A stretch of 64,000 bases of DNA. Origin: Planococcus halocryophilus. Lineage in GTDB: Bacteria > Bacillota > Bacilli > Bacillales_A > Planococcaceae. The DNA is taken from assembly GCF_022489025.1 (NCBI RefSeq), contig NZ_JAKVTG010000009.1, forward strand, positions 1-64,000. The letters run 5' to 3'. Of the stretch, positions 17,990-25,426 are shown piece by piece. The stretch's first letter is position 1, and the number at the start of each line of letters is the position of its first letter. The notes below the pieces were generated by a model. That model had not been told where the DNA came from. It made no database searches and worked only from the letters and a program-made list of their open reading frames with translations. A program made the translations under genes and the position numbers.

Positions 17990-18102
17990 GGCAAAGCTCC
18001 TTTAAACAAGATAAGATATTCTATAATCGTATCAAAACAAAACAAAACGTCAAATGACAATATAGCATCAAGAGCTGATCGGCAAGGAAGGGAAGTTTGA
18101 TT

Positions 18103-18909
18103 ATGTGGAAATGGCAGGCTGAAGGCACAGCAAAAGCAGTAGTGGTTTTAATCCATGGTGCATATGAACAGCATATGCGTTATGCGTGGCAAATTGAAAA
18201 ATGGCGGTCGGTCGGATTTCATGTATACACAGGGGATTTACCTGGTCACGGCAAAAATGCCGGAGCTGACAACGTTCACCGCGAATCGTTTGATGAATAT
18301 GAACAAGCAGTGATTGAAATGCTGAAACTTGCATCAAACAATGATTTGCCGGTATTTGTGATTGCCCATGGACTAGGTGCTACGGTTGCGATGAATGTGT
18401 TGGGGCACCGTAAATTTAATGTAGCTGGAGCCATTTTTACGTCTCCTTGGCTGCAGTTAAAAAAACTGCCACCAAAAGCGCCCAACGCTTTTCCAGGTGT
18501 TGCCCAATTGACAGGTCGTAGAAAAATGGACCACGGCATCGAATTGCGTCATTTAACGCGAGATCAATTTTCTTTTAGTCAGGAAACCGAAAGCAATCAG
18601 TATCATACCGTTATTACGGCGGGGTGGTATAAAGAATTGCAAAGTTATATGAAAGAAACGGCTGCTGCTATCGAAGTGTACCCACAAATTCCAACGTGTT
18701 TGTATACGGCGGAGCGGGATGTCATCACCGAAAAAGAAGCGGCTCGTCAATGGTTGCTAAAACAACAATTAACCGAGTTTACTTATAAAGAATGGAAATA
18801 TTGCTACCATGATGTATTTCAAGAACCTGAAAAAGAAGAGGTTTTTCTAGCTGCACAAGGGTTTATCCATACCATATTGCGTTCTGTTGGCTATTTGATC
18901 GAAGAATAA
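18103..18909 (+). CDS. Alpha/beta hydrolase, lysophospholipase-like (YtpA family), nucleophile replaced
   Basis: 268 residues. Monoacylglycerol-lipase/lysophospholipase fold with HGAYEQHMRYAW and GDLPGHGKNAG near the N-terminus, acid in YTAERDVITEKE and His in YHDVFQE. The nucleophile elbow, normally GHSMGG, reads AHGLGA around residue 90, so the catalytic Ser is a Gly. Either the protein is inactive as an esterase or it has another role. The ATG at 18103 has GGAAGGGAAG 7 nt upstream. In B. subtilis YtpA acts in bacilysocin formation; location matches, chemistry may not. Confidence 0.75.
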   Translation: MWKWQAEGTAKAVVVLIHGAYEQHMRYAWQIEKWRSVGFHVYTGDLPGHGKNAGADNVHRESFDEYEQAVIEMLKLASNNDLPVFVIAHGLGATVAMNVLGHRKFNVAGAIFTSPWLQLKKLPPKAPNAFPGVAQLTGRRKMDHGIELRHLTRDQFSFSQETESNQYHTVITAGWYKELQSYMKETAAAIEVYPQIPTCLYTAERDVITEKEAARQWLLKQQLTEFTYKEWKYCYHDVFQEPEKEEVFLAAQGFIHTILRSVGYLIEE

Positions 18910-18945
18910 AAAATGTCTTTTTCAGAGAGGGAAGGAGAGAGTCTT

Positions 18946-19953
18946 ATGACGTTAACGTATAGCGTATTAGACCAATCGCCAATTTCAGAAGGCAGTTCGC
19001 CACAGGAAGCATTAAAACATACGGCTATACTTGCAAAATACGCCGAGAAATGGGGCTATACACGCTTTTGGGTGTCAGAGCATCACGATGCACCTACTTT
19101 GGCTAGCTCTTCTCCTGAACTGTTACTTGCGCATTTAGGAGCCGTCACATCTACCATTCGGCTCGGTTCAGGTGGCGTGATGTTGCCTCATTACGCGGCA
19201 TTTAAAGTTGCGGAAAACTTCAAATTGCTTGAAGCTTTGTACCCTGGAAGAATTGATGCAGGAATGGGGCGCGCTCCTGGCGGCATGCCGCGTGCTTCTT
19301 TCGCATTAAATGAAGGGAAAAAACGCGACACCAGCCTATTTCCTAAACAACTAGACGAGCTCCGGATGTACTTAACCGATACTATTCCTGAAGATCACCC
19401 TTATTACGGCATGAAGGCGACACCAGTGTCACCCAATAATCCACCTATCTGGATATTAGGATCAAGTAGAAGTTCAGCGTTGCTCGCCGCAGAAAAAGGA
19501 CTTCCTTATCTATTTGCCCATTTTATCAATGGAGAAGGCGGCCAATCCTTTACGAAAGAATACCGAAAGAATTTTAAATCGCATGAAGGCAGTAGACCTT
19601 ATATTGGATTTGCGATTTTTGCTGTTTGCCAAGAAACGCAAGAAAAAGCAGAATGGGTAGCGTCTTCTTTGGATTTATTGCTATCAATGGGCGCACAGGG
19701 CATGCCTTCACAAGGCACGCCACCACCCGAAAAAGCAGTTGCTTATCCATACTCTAAATTCGAAAAATTACTTGTCGCTGAGAATCGTCGCCGCATGATA
19801 GTGGGCACACCACAGCACGTTGCAAACCAACTAGAAAAATTAGCTTCTGAATACGAAGCAGATGAAGTTATGCTAGTTTCTGCAGCTTACGATTTTAAAG
19901 ACAAACTCAAGACCTATGAATTGATTGCGGAAGAAATGAAGAGACGAATATAA
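18946..19953 (+). CDS. LLM-class (luciferase-like) flavin-dependent oxidoreductase
   Basis: 335 residues; bacterial-luciferase-like TIM barrel of the single-subunit 'MsnO8/YtmO' type. Conserved features: YSVLDQSPISEG at the N-terminus, WVSEHHD near residue 45, GSGGVMLPHYA, GRIDAGMGRAPGG and PPIWILGSS. It probably uses reduced FMN; the substrate is unknown. The ATG at 18946 follows GGAAGGAGAG; a start at 18913 lacks a good site. Ends at its own terminator. Confidence 0.82.
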   Translation: MTLTYSVLDQSPISEGSSPQEALKHTAILAKYAEKWGYTRFWVSEHHDAPTLASSSPELLLAHLGAVTSTIRLGSGGVMLPHYAAFKVAENFKLLEALYPGRIDAGMGRAPGGMPRASFALNEGKKRDTSLFPKQLDELRMYLTDTIPEDHPYYGMKATPVSPNNPPIWILGSSRSSALLAAEKGLPYLFAHFINGEGGQSFTKEYRKNFKSHEGSRPYIGFAIFAVCQETQEKAEWVASSLDLLLSMGAQGMPSQGTPPPEKAVAYPYSKFEKLLVAENRRRMIVGTPQHVANQLEKLASEYEADEVMLVSAAYDFKDKLKTYELIAEEMKRRI

Positions 19954-19985
19954 ACCGAAATTGCTTTATTCACAGATAGTATGCT

Positions 19986-20015
19986 AACCACTTCCAATAA
20001 AGGAAGTGGTTTTTT
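19986..20015 (+). terminator. Terminator after LLM oxidoreductase
   Basis: AACCACTTCC / GGAAGTGGTT hairpin with loop AATAAA and T6. Confidence 0.9.
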
Positions 20016-20234
20016 AATGCTAAGAAAAAAGATATAGCATTAAACACGACTAAAAGACTGCTAATTTAAGATGTACTGATTCCTTTTATTCATTTTTCAA
20101 TTATTTAAAGGATTTCAAATAATAAAGAAGGAAAGAACTTAGGGTACCGAAATACTTTTGAATGGAGGCTGTAGTAGGAGCTGAAGTGTTTTTCTCAAGA
20201 CCGTTTCTAAAAAAATAATAGGGGTGGAAAATGG

Positions 20235-21317
20235 ATGAAGAAAATGAATGTGACGAAAACAGCTAACAAGACGATGATTCGCAAAAAAATGATGACTTTA
20301 ACAATTGCAGGAGCAATGGTATTGAGCGCTTCTCCATTTATGTCTCCAGCTGTCGGCGCTGTAGGGAATGGACCAGTTTATGGTGGCAACGAAACCATCA
20401 ACACATCAATACTGACAACATATGATGAAATGGCAGATTTTTTACAAACACAAGAAGCCAAACAAAAAAATATGGAACTTGAAGTAATTGGACAAAGTAT
20501 TAAAGGGCGTGATTTGTACTTAGTTAAGTATGTGACAAATCCTGAAAATCCAACAATTCTTTTTCTAACTCAACAACATGGCAACGAACAATTGACAACA
20601 GAAGGCGCGCTTGAATTCATCAAACACCTTGGAACAGGCAAGATGAAAGGGGTAACAGATGGCGTCAATATTTTAATCGTGCCGATGCTAAATCCAGATG
20701 GAGCAATGGGAGATGTGAACTTTTCATTAGATGATTACATAGCGAAAGGAGAGCGGAATCTCACACGCTATAACGCGGACGGCATCGACTTAAACCGTGA
20801 TCACATTACCAAAATTCAACCTGAAACAAAAGCCTTCCACGAGAATGTGATGAAAAAATATGATATTGATTACATGATTGATTTGCATCATCAAGGTACT
20901 CAAAGTGAGCGAGATGGAGAACTGGTATCCGGTTCTATTTTGTACCCGACAACACCGAACGTTGACCCGGATGTACTTCTTAAATCCAAGCAGCTAGGAG
21001 CTGTGGTTTTCGATGCCATCGATTCAAAAGGATGGGGCCATTTAGGCAAGTACAGAGGCGGAAATGCAGAAACCATTAGTCGAAATGGCATTGCAGTAGA
21101 ATATGGAATTTCTACCCTGTTATTCGAGATGCGCGGCATGTCGGATCATTCTTACGAGTCGTATGTTTTGGGACAAAAGAGCAATGGCTATCTAATTAAA
21201 CAAACCATCACGACACTCGATGCAACAGTTCGTGCAATTGCGGATGATTCTATTGCAGATGCGGATATCTCATTCTGGGATACACTTTCTTACCAAGAAA
21301 ATCGTACATCTGAGTGA
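20235..21317 (+). CDS. Secreted M14-family zinc carboxypeptidase
   Basis: 360 residues with a signal peptide (positively charged residues 1-19, hydrophobic 20-40, likely cleavage near residue 42 after VGA). Peptidase M14 signatures: HxxE zinc motif at H115/E118 (QQHGNEQ), substrate Asn-Arg in DLNRDH near 187, third zinc His in DLHHQG (218/219) and catalytic Glu in LLFEMRG (E298). It should trim C-terminal residues of extracellular peptides. RBS GGGGTGG seven bases before the ATG. Last gene before the AT-rich accessory region. Confidence 0.85.
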   Translation: MKKMNVTKTANKTMIRKKMMTLTIAGAMVLSASPFMSPAVGAVGNGPVYGGNETINTSILTTYDEMADFLQTQEAKQKNMELEVIGQSIKGRDLYLVKYVTNPENPTILFLTQQHGNEQLTTEGALEFIKHLGTGKMKGVTDGVNILIVPMLNPDGAMGDVNFSLDDYIAKGERNLTRYNADGIDLNRDHITKIQPETKAFHENVMKKYDIDYMIDLHHQGTQSERDGELVSGSILYPTTPNVDPDVLLKSKQLGAVVFDAIDSKGWGHLGKYRGGNAETISRNGIAVEYGISTLLFEMRGMSDHSYESYVLGQKSNGYLIKQTITTLDATVRAIADDSIADADISFWDTLSYQENRTSE

Positions 21318-21427
21318 GATTCGAATATTTAATGAAAGAATTACTATATTAACTTTAATGTTAAAAGAATTTAGATGTTAATAGGAATGGGACCAAAAAA
21401 TCGTTCGTAAATGTATATGAAAAATGT

Positions 21428-21472
21428 GGACGTTCGTAAAACGTATAGACACGTTTACGAACGTCCTTTTTT
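21428..21472 (+). terminator. Terminator built on the TTCGTAAA palindrome
   Basis: GGACGTTCGTAAA ... TTTACGAACGTCC with T6: a 13-bp stem. The stem sequence is the same motif (CGTTCGTAAA) that recurs in the tail repeats of the accessory region. Confidence 0.85.
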
Positions 21473-21496
21473 ATGTTTTTGGGTTGAGTTAAGAGT

Positions 21497-21527
21497 GTTC
21501 GTAAAGGTGTACTTTTACGAACGGTTT
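21497..21527. repeat. Tail-motif palindrome copy 1
   Basis: GTTCGTAAA, spacer GGTGTACT, TTTACGAAC, then GG. The right half (GTGTACTTTTACGAACGG) recurs at 28111, 33855 and, more diverged, 32087 and 36675. This copy has no dif-like site beside it. Confidence 0.7.
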
Positions 21528-21528
21528 A

Positions 21529-21717
21529 TTATGAGTTATCCTCTTTGTTTGTATATGTAATTATAATTCCAGAAATAAAAACCAAGAAAATAAGTAAATA
21601 AGATAGAAAAGGTACTATATCGCCAATGGTTTTTTCTGTAGCTTTAGCTACCACTAAAATTACCGCTAGGAATACTAAAGATAAACCCACTAAAAATATG
21701 CCCGTTTGTTTCGTAAT
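21529..21717 (-). CDS. Small two-helix membrane protein with an apparent ATT start
   Basis: An open frame of 62 codons encodes two hydrophobic segments (GIFLVGLSLVFLAVILVV, then SYLLIFLVFISGIIITYT) and ends with a short acidic tail. No ATG, GTG or TTG stands at the expected place: AAAGGGGA is followed, 5 nt later, by ATT at 21717, and the codon before it is a stop. Either AUU is used or the start has been mutated. A GTG nine codons in lacks a ribosome binding site. Unrecognised family. Confidence 0.45.
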   Translation of the reverse strand: MTKQTGIFLVGLSLVFLAVILVVAKATEKTIGDIVPFLSYLLIFLVFISGIIITYTNKEDNS

Positions 21718-21789
21718 CTAATCCCCTTTTTATTATTTAAATATTCAGAATTTCTAAGAATTTAAATCTAATTAAATATGATAACATAT

Positions 21790-21846
21790 GAACTGAACCC
21801 CAAATGGGATCACTTTTTAAAGTGTCTTCCATTTGGGGTTCAGTTC
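21790..21846 (-). terminator. Long inverted-repeat terminator
   Basis: GAACTGAACCCCAAATGG and its exact complement (21829-21846) flank a 21-nt loop, 10 bp beyond the stop of the minus-strand membrane protein gene. Confidence 0.8.
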
Positions 21847-21855
21847 CATCTGTGA

Positions 21856-22173
21856 TTAGTTCTCACTTACTTTTTTGTTATATACAAGCGCAGTAATTAC
21901 ATTAAGTAGAATAGTCACTATAGCAAGCAAGAAAGAAAGGCGAACTACAGCTTTAGAAGTGTCCGCAAGCGCCGACCAATCCTCTATCCTGACTAAGTAA
22001 TCTTGATATAAAATTTGAAAACACAGCGAGATTACACAGGCACTAATACTTGCTATCGAAAACAAAACCAACCTTTTGTTATTCTCCTTATTGTGCTTTG
22101 CCAGCATTGCAATAGGCAATGCCCATGCAATCAACCCCAATATAAGGCTTCCTATATTTAGCCAACCATACAT
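21856..22173 (-). CDS. Membrane protein of a PadR/DUF2812 operon
   Basis: 105 residues with three hydrophobic stretches (about 5-25, 38-55, 78-98). No family recognised. It is the last gene of a three-gene minus-strand unit with a DUF2812 protein and a PadR regulator, 15 bp after the DUF2812 gene, and is followed by a long inverted-repeat terminator. Such units often control membrane stress or bacteriocin-type responses, but that is only suggestive here. Confidence 0.65.
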   Translation of the reverse strand: MYGWLNIGSLILGLIAWALPIAMLAKHNKENNKRLVLFSIASISACVISLCFQILYQDYLVRIEDWSALADTSKAVVRLSFLLAIVTILLNVITALVYNKKVSEN

Positions 22174-22188
22174 TATGATGTCCCCTTT

Positions 22189-22752
22189 CTAATTTACGCT
22201 TTTGTCCATTATTTTCTTTAGTTTGAAAAAGCCTGTTAAATATTTCGTTGAGTAAAGAGTCAGTATTAGCGCACCAAGCCATATCAGCGATACGATGAAA
22301 ATGATACCCAACGGGAAGAGACTATAATGAAACATATTGAATGCTAATACACACGAAATGATGATAGAAATGACTGAAAGTGTAATAAGTTGAGCTAACT
22401 TTCGCTTGATAATCTTTCTGCACATGACCATTTTCGTTTCATGATCACTAAATATTTGATCTTCACTGCACTGTAAACCAGGCTTTGAAAAATAAAATCT
22501 GTCGTCTTTTTCAGTGATGAATTTCCATCCAAAATCTATGAACAATTGGACATATTCACTTTTCCGCTGCTCTTTCGGATTAAAGTCTATTTGGTAGATA
22601 ACAGCTTCTTTATCGCATTTTTCAAATGAATATCTTTTACCTTTTATGTCAGTCAATCTCCAGCCGGCGTTGTGTAGAGAGGATAAAAATTCTTGCTCTT
22701 CCTCAAAATCAGCTATATAAAATTTCTTTTTGATCGTTTTCATTTCAAGCAT
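22189..22752 (-). CDS. DUF2812 domain membrane protein
   Basis: 187 residues. The N-terminal half is a soluble DUF2812-like domain, with an FxxAGWR-type motif (HNAGWRLTDIKGKRYSFEK) and a second half-repeat (FGWKFITEKDDRFYFSKPG). Two membrane helices follow (about 128-165). DUF2812 genes are commonly found beside PadR regulators, as here: the start ATG overlaps the padR stop (TAATG), with AAGGGAGAG upstream. Biochemical function unknown. Confidence 0.75.
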   Translation of the reverse strand: MLEMKTIKKKFYIADFEEEQEFLSSLHNAGWRLTDIKGKRYSFEKCDKEAVIYQIDFNPKEQRKSEYVQLFIDFGWKFITEKDDRFYFSKPGLQCSEDQIFSDHETKMVMCRKIIKRKLAQLITLSVISIIISCVLAFNMFHYSLFPLGIIFIVSLIWLGALILTLYSTKYLTGFFKLKKIMDKSVN

Positions 22753-23075
22753 TATTCTCTCCCTTCATACGCTCTTGTATTTTTATATAATCTTTCGATA
22801 CGCAGAATTTCAGTTTCTAATATTTCACGTCCTAAGTCAGTGATTTTATAAAATTTCCGATTGCTCTCTTTTTTTACAAGAACAATTAGCCCGTCTTTCT
22901 CCATCTTGGATAAACTGGTATAAACCGTCCCTGCCCCTAACGCTACTTCATCTTTTGTAAGTATTTTCACGTAATTCATGATATTGTAACCGTGCATTTC
23001 ATCTTGCAAAGCAAACAGGATATAAAAGCTAGTTTCAGTCATTGGCATATAAAATCTGCGTATTCTTTTATCCAC
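22752..23075 (-). CDS. PadR-family transcriptional regulator
   Basis: 107 residues. Winged helix of the short PadR type: TETSFYILFALQDEMHGYNIM, GAGTVYTSLSKMEKDGLI and a basic beta-wing (KKESNRKFYKITDLGREIL), ending with a dimerisation helix. GTG start at 23075. It probably represses its own operon: a near-perfect 19-bp palindrome lies between the promoter -10 and the start. Confidence 0.88.
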   Translation of the reverse strand: MDKRIRRFYMPMTETSFYILFALQDEMHGYNIMNYVKILTKDEVALGAGTVYTSLSKMEKDGLIVLVKKESNRKFYKITDLGREILETEILRIERLYKNTRAYEGRE

Positions 23076-23092
23076 TCAATCACCACTTTTCA

Positions 23093-23144
23093 TATAGCGT
23101 ACTACGATATAATTTATTGTAGCGAAGTGTGATATATTTGTCAA
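23093..23144 (-). promoter_or_regulatory. padR promoter and palindromic operator
   Basis: Minus strand: TTGACA (23139-23144), 17-bp spacer, TACAAT (23116-23121). Immediately downstream, 23093-23111 is a 19-bp palindrome (TATAGCGTA-C-TACGATATA, one mismatched pair), well placed for autorepression. Confidence 0.75.
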
Positions 23145-23921
23145 AATCTGAATATAGCCTTGGTCTTTAAAGGATGTCGAAAGTGCTAGATTAGTTTCTT
23201 CACAAAACTGCTGATAACCGACACGTCAATGAAACCTAACTTTATTGTATAAATCAACTTTCGATGTTTGGATAACAGCAAGATCACTGAAAGCCGTTAA
23301 ACACGCTTATTTATTGTCATTAATTCCGACGCTTTATCTGTGTATGTTCTTTTTTGTCACTTTACGAGTATGGCTACACTAAGTGAAAGTCTTGCTGCAA
23401 GCGCTCCTGAACTATAAATGGTAAGAATGGAAACATATTTGACTTTAGCAGGAACCTCGAAAAATACCTATGTTGAGGTTGCGAATTGCTAGGCTCTTTT
23501 ATCGCGAGTGCTATCTTTGCACCTTCTTAAAAGGCAAGTTTATTAACAGCTACAACTTTTATAAGTGATTATTAGAGATAGGATTATATTACAACTGCAG
23601 TTTGCGAATACTGTAATGCATACTCATAATTTCATCCTGTCGCAGGTCGCAATTTCGATTTTACAGGGATAATATAGAGATTATTTTTCAGAAGTATAAT
23701 TAATAACTAAAAATGTAAAATAATCCTAATTTTTTATATTATTTGTCATAATATTTTGATAAAATGGATGTAGATAGGGGGGAAACGCTTTACTAATGGA
23801 TTTGGTCTTGTAAAAATTGAAGGGAGTGATACTGACGGGCAAGAAAGCATTGAAACAATTCTTATAAAAGTGAACTAAAACTAGCAAACTACTTTTTAGT
23901 AGAATGGAAGGAGAAACTATA
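23145..23921. other. Non-coding stretch with a decayed coding fragment
   Basis: No intact gene. On the minus strand 23357-23467 reads as a 36-residue hydrophobic C-terminal fragment (contains YVSILTIYSSGALAARLSL) ending in a stop and cut at its left by a stop, consistent with the tail of a lost membrane protein. A small hairpin (AACCTC/GAGGTT) lies at 23451-23478. Confidence 0.35.
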
Positions 23922-24554
23922 ATGAAAAACAAAATGAAAATGGTTTTCATCACATTAACTATCCTGATGGTGTTTGGTAATTTGGCTCCAGCTTCTGCAG
24001 CAACTGAAACGAATGAATTTGAGTACTTAAGGGACGCAATCGCAACAATTGACGCTGTACCTTTTGAGGAAGTGAATCAATACGTTGAAGATAACGGTGA
24101 ATGGATTGATGAAATTGGAGTAAGACTAGAAACTTACATTGAAACCTTTCCAGAAGAGCAACAAAATGATGAAGTTAAACGTCTTTTAAGCGATGATTTT
24201 ATGGTTCAAGATGCAAATAAAGGGGCTAATTCTATACAAATGGCAAGTTTGTCCGGAAATCTTGATGAATATTTTACTGACGTATGGTTTCATTTACGTT
24301 CCGGTTATCATACATATTCTATGGAACCAAAGTGGTCCGTCAGACTTTGGAAGATAACAATGGAGGCTGCTTGGGATGAATTAGGAGACAATTATATTGG
24401 TATCCAATACGACAACGGAAGTTTATGGAATCAATATAAATGCCATTTCGATTATGATGTTTTTGGTGCTTTAGCAGGAAGTTGGGATTTAGAGGTTGGT
24501 AGACCGATTGTTTCAGGCGTTGTAATGGTTAGGGAACTTTGCAATCCGGAGTAA
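23922..24554 (+). CDS. Secreted DUF2599-domain protein
   Basis: 210 residues. Signal peptide with cleavage expected after residue 26 (APASA). An acidic helical region follows (30-95), then a C-terminal domain (about 110-210) matching DUF2599 in its marks: WFHLRSGYHTYSMEPKWS, a central AWDEL, QYKCH, the GSWDLE-RP segment and the closing CNP(E). Two Cys may form a disulphide. Function unknown; proteins of this kind are secreted by Bacillus and some actinobacteria. The ATG at 23922 follows AAGGAGAAA; an earlier in-frame start at 23904 is not supported. Confidence 0.7.
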   Translation: MKNKMKMVFITLTILMVFGNLAPASAATETNEFEYLRDAIATIDAVPFEEVNQYVEDNGEWIDEIGVRLETYIETFPEEQQNDEVKRLLSDDFMVQDANKGANSIQMASLSGNLDEYFTDVWFHLRSGYHTYSMEPKWSVRLWKITMEAAWDELGDNYIGIQYDNGSLWNQYKCHFDYDVFGALAGSWDLEVGRPIVSGVVMVRELCNPE

Positions 24555-24720
24555 CTAAACAATCATATTATTAAATATCTTTTGAAAAAGAAGAATTTCT
24601 TTACCTAAGAATTGCAACAGCAGAACAGACGATGGGGAGGTGGGTTGCTATAATCTTTTAGATTGTTCGCTCTAAGAGCAAATCTGAGTATATGCTCTAT
24701 AATAATATGGCTACAAACCA

Positions 24721-24756
24721 AATAGAACCCACCCATACAAATGGGTGGGTTCTATT
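24721..24756. terminator. Strong hairpin, possible terminator
   Basis: AATAGAACCCACCCAT and its exact complement with loop ACAA: 16-bp stem. The downstream T-run is poor (TCTG), so it may be a terminator for the DUF2599 gene or another structured element. Confidence 0.6.
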
Positions 24757-25282
24757 TCTGCCTACTATAGGATTTTTCCGGTTAAAAAGGATACGGATAA
24801 AATTCATCTGAAATTGAAATATTAATCAAAAGGGGAATTTGGACTGTTGAATGAATATAGCTAACAAAATGAGCCACTACCTATCAGTAGTAACTTTTTT
24901 CTATTCTTGGATTCCGTGGCGTCCTCTCATCGATATTTTGCCAGCAATAAGGGGGTTATAGGAATAGTGAATGATGTGATCTAATATGTGTCTAATGACA
25001 ATAAAATTGTTTTATAAAAAAACAAAGTTCCTTAAGAATATAGTTGTTTGAAATTCTGCTCCGAATGGAAGTTTAATATCTGTTCGCTTATAGAGAGCGT
25101 AAAATAATTGAGTTAAAGGAAAGACCACTTTTCTGTGAATTGGTTGTGGTGACTTAATTCTACAAGGAAATATGTTCCTCTTTTTATTTATTGATTTACA
25201 CAAGATATTATACTCTCTCAAATTAATTATGAAAGTTAAATTTTCATTAATAAATTATAGCATACTCAGCTTTTTATAAATA
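24757..25282. other. Intergenic stretch without recognised features
   Basis: AT-rich. A 69-codon minus-strand frame (25012-25221) has no ribosome binding site and no recognisable composition. I see no convincing gene, RNA or repeat here. Confidence 0.5.
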
Positions 25283-25310
25283 AGTTTACATATCATAAGT
25301 TATCGGAAGT
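25283..25310 (+). repeat. dif-like site 1
   Basis: Left arm AGTTTACATAT, centre CATAAG, right arm TTATCGGAAGT. The 11-6-11 layout and arms match the XerD and XerC halves of B. subtilis dif read on its reverse strand (AGTTTACATAA and TTCTAGGAAGT). Upstream border of the orphan permease unit. Confidence 0.75.
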
Positions 25311-25356
25311 CTATAAAAAATAAAAAATTTTATTGTAAGAATTTCAAATATTGAAT

Positions 25357-25392
25357 AGAGGATGGAAGGTTTCTACAAACCTTCCATCCTCT
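25357..25392. terminator. Hairpin terminator next to dif-like site 1
   Basis: AGAGGATGGAAGGTTT, loop CTAC, exact complement, then ATTTTT on the plus strand. It lies beyond the end of the minus-strand permease gene, but the better T-run is on the plus strand. Confidence 0.75.
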
Positions 25393-25426
25393 ATTTTTCT
25401 TAAAAATTTATGACGTCTTTTTTAAA

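Noticed and set aside
25012-25221. 69-codon minus-strand open frame
   Set aside because: No ribosome binding site, no recognisable domain, AT-driven composition; treated as chance.
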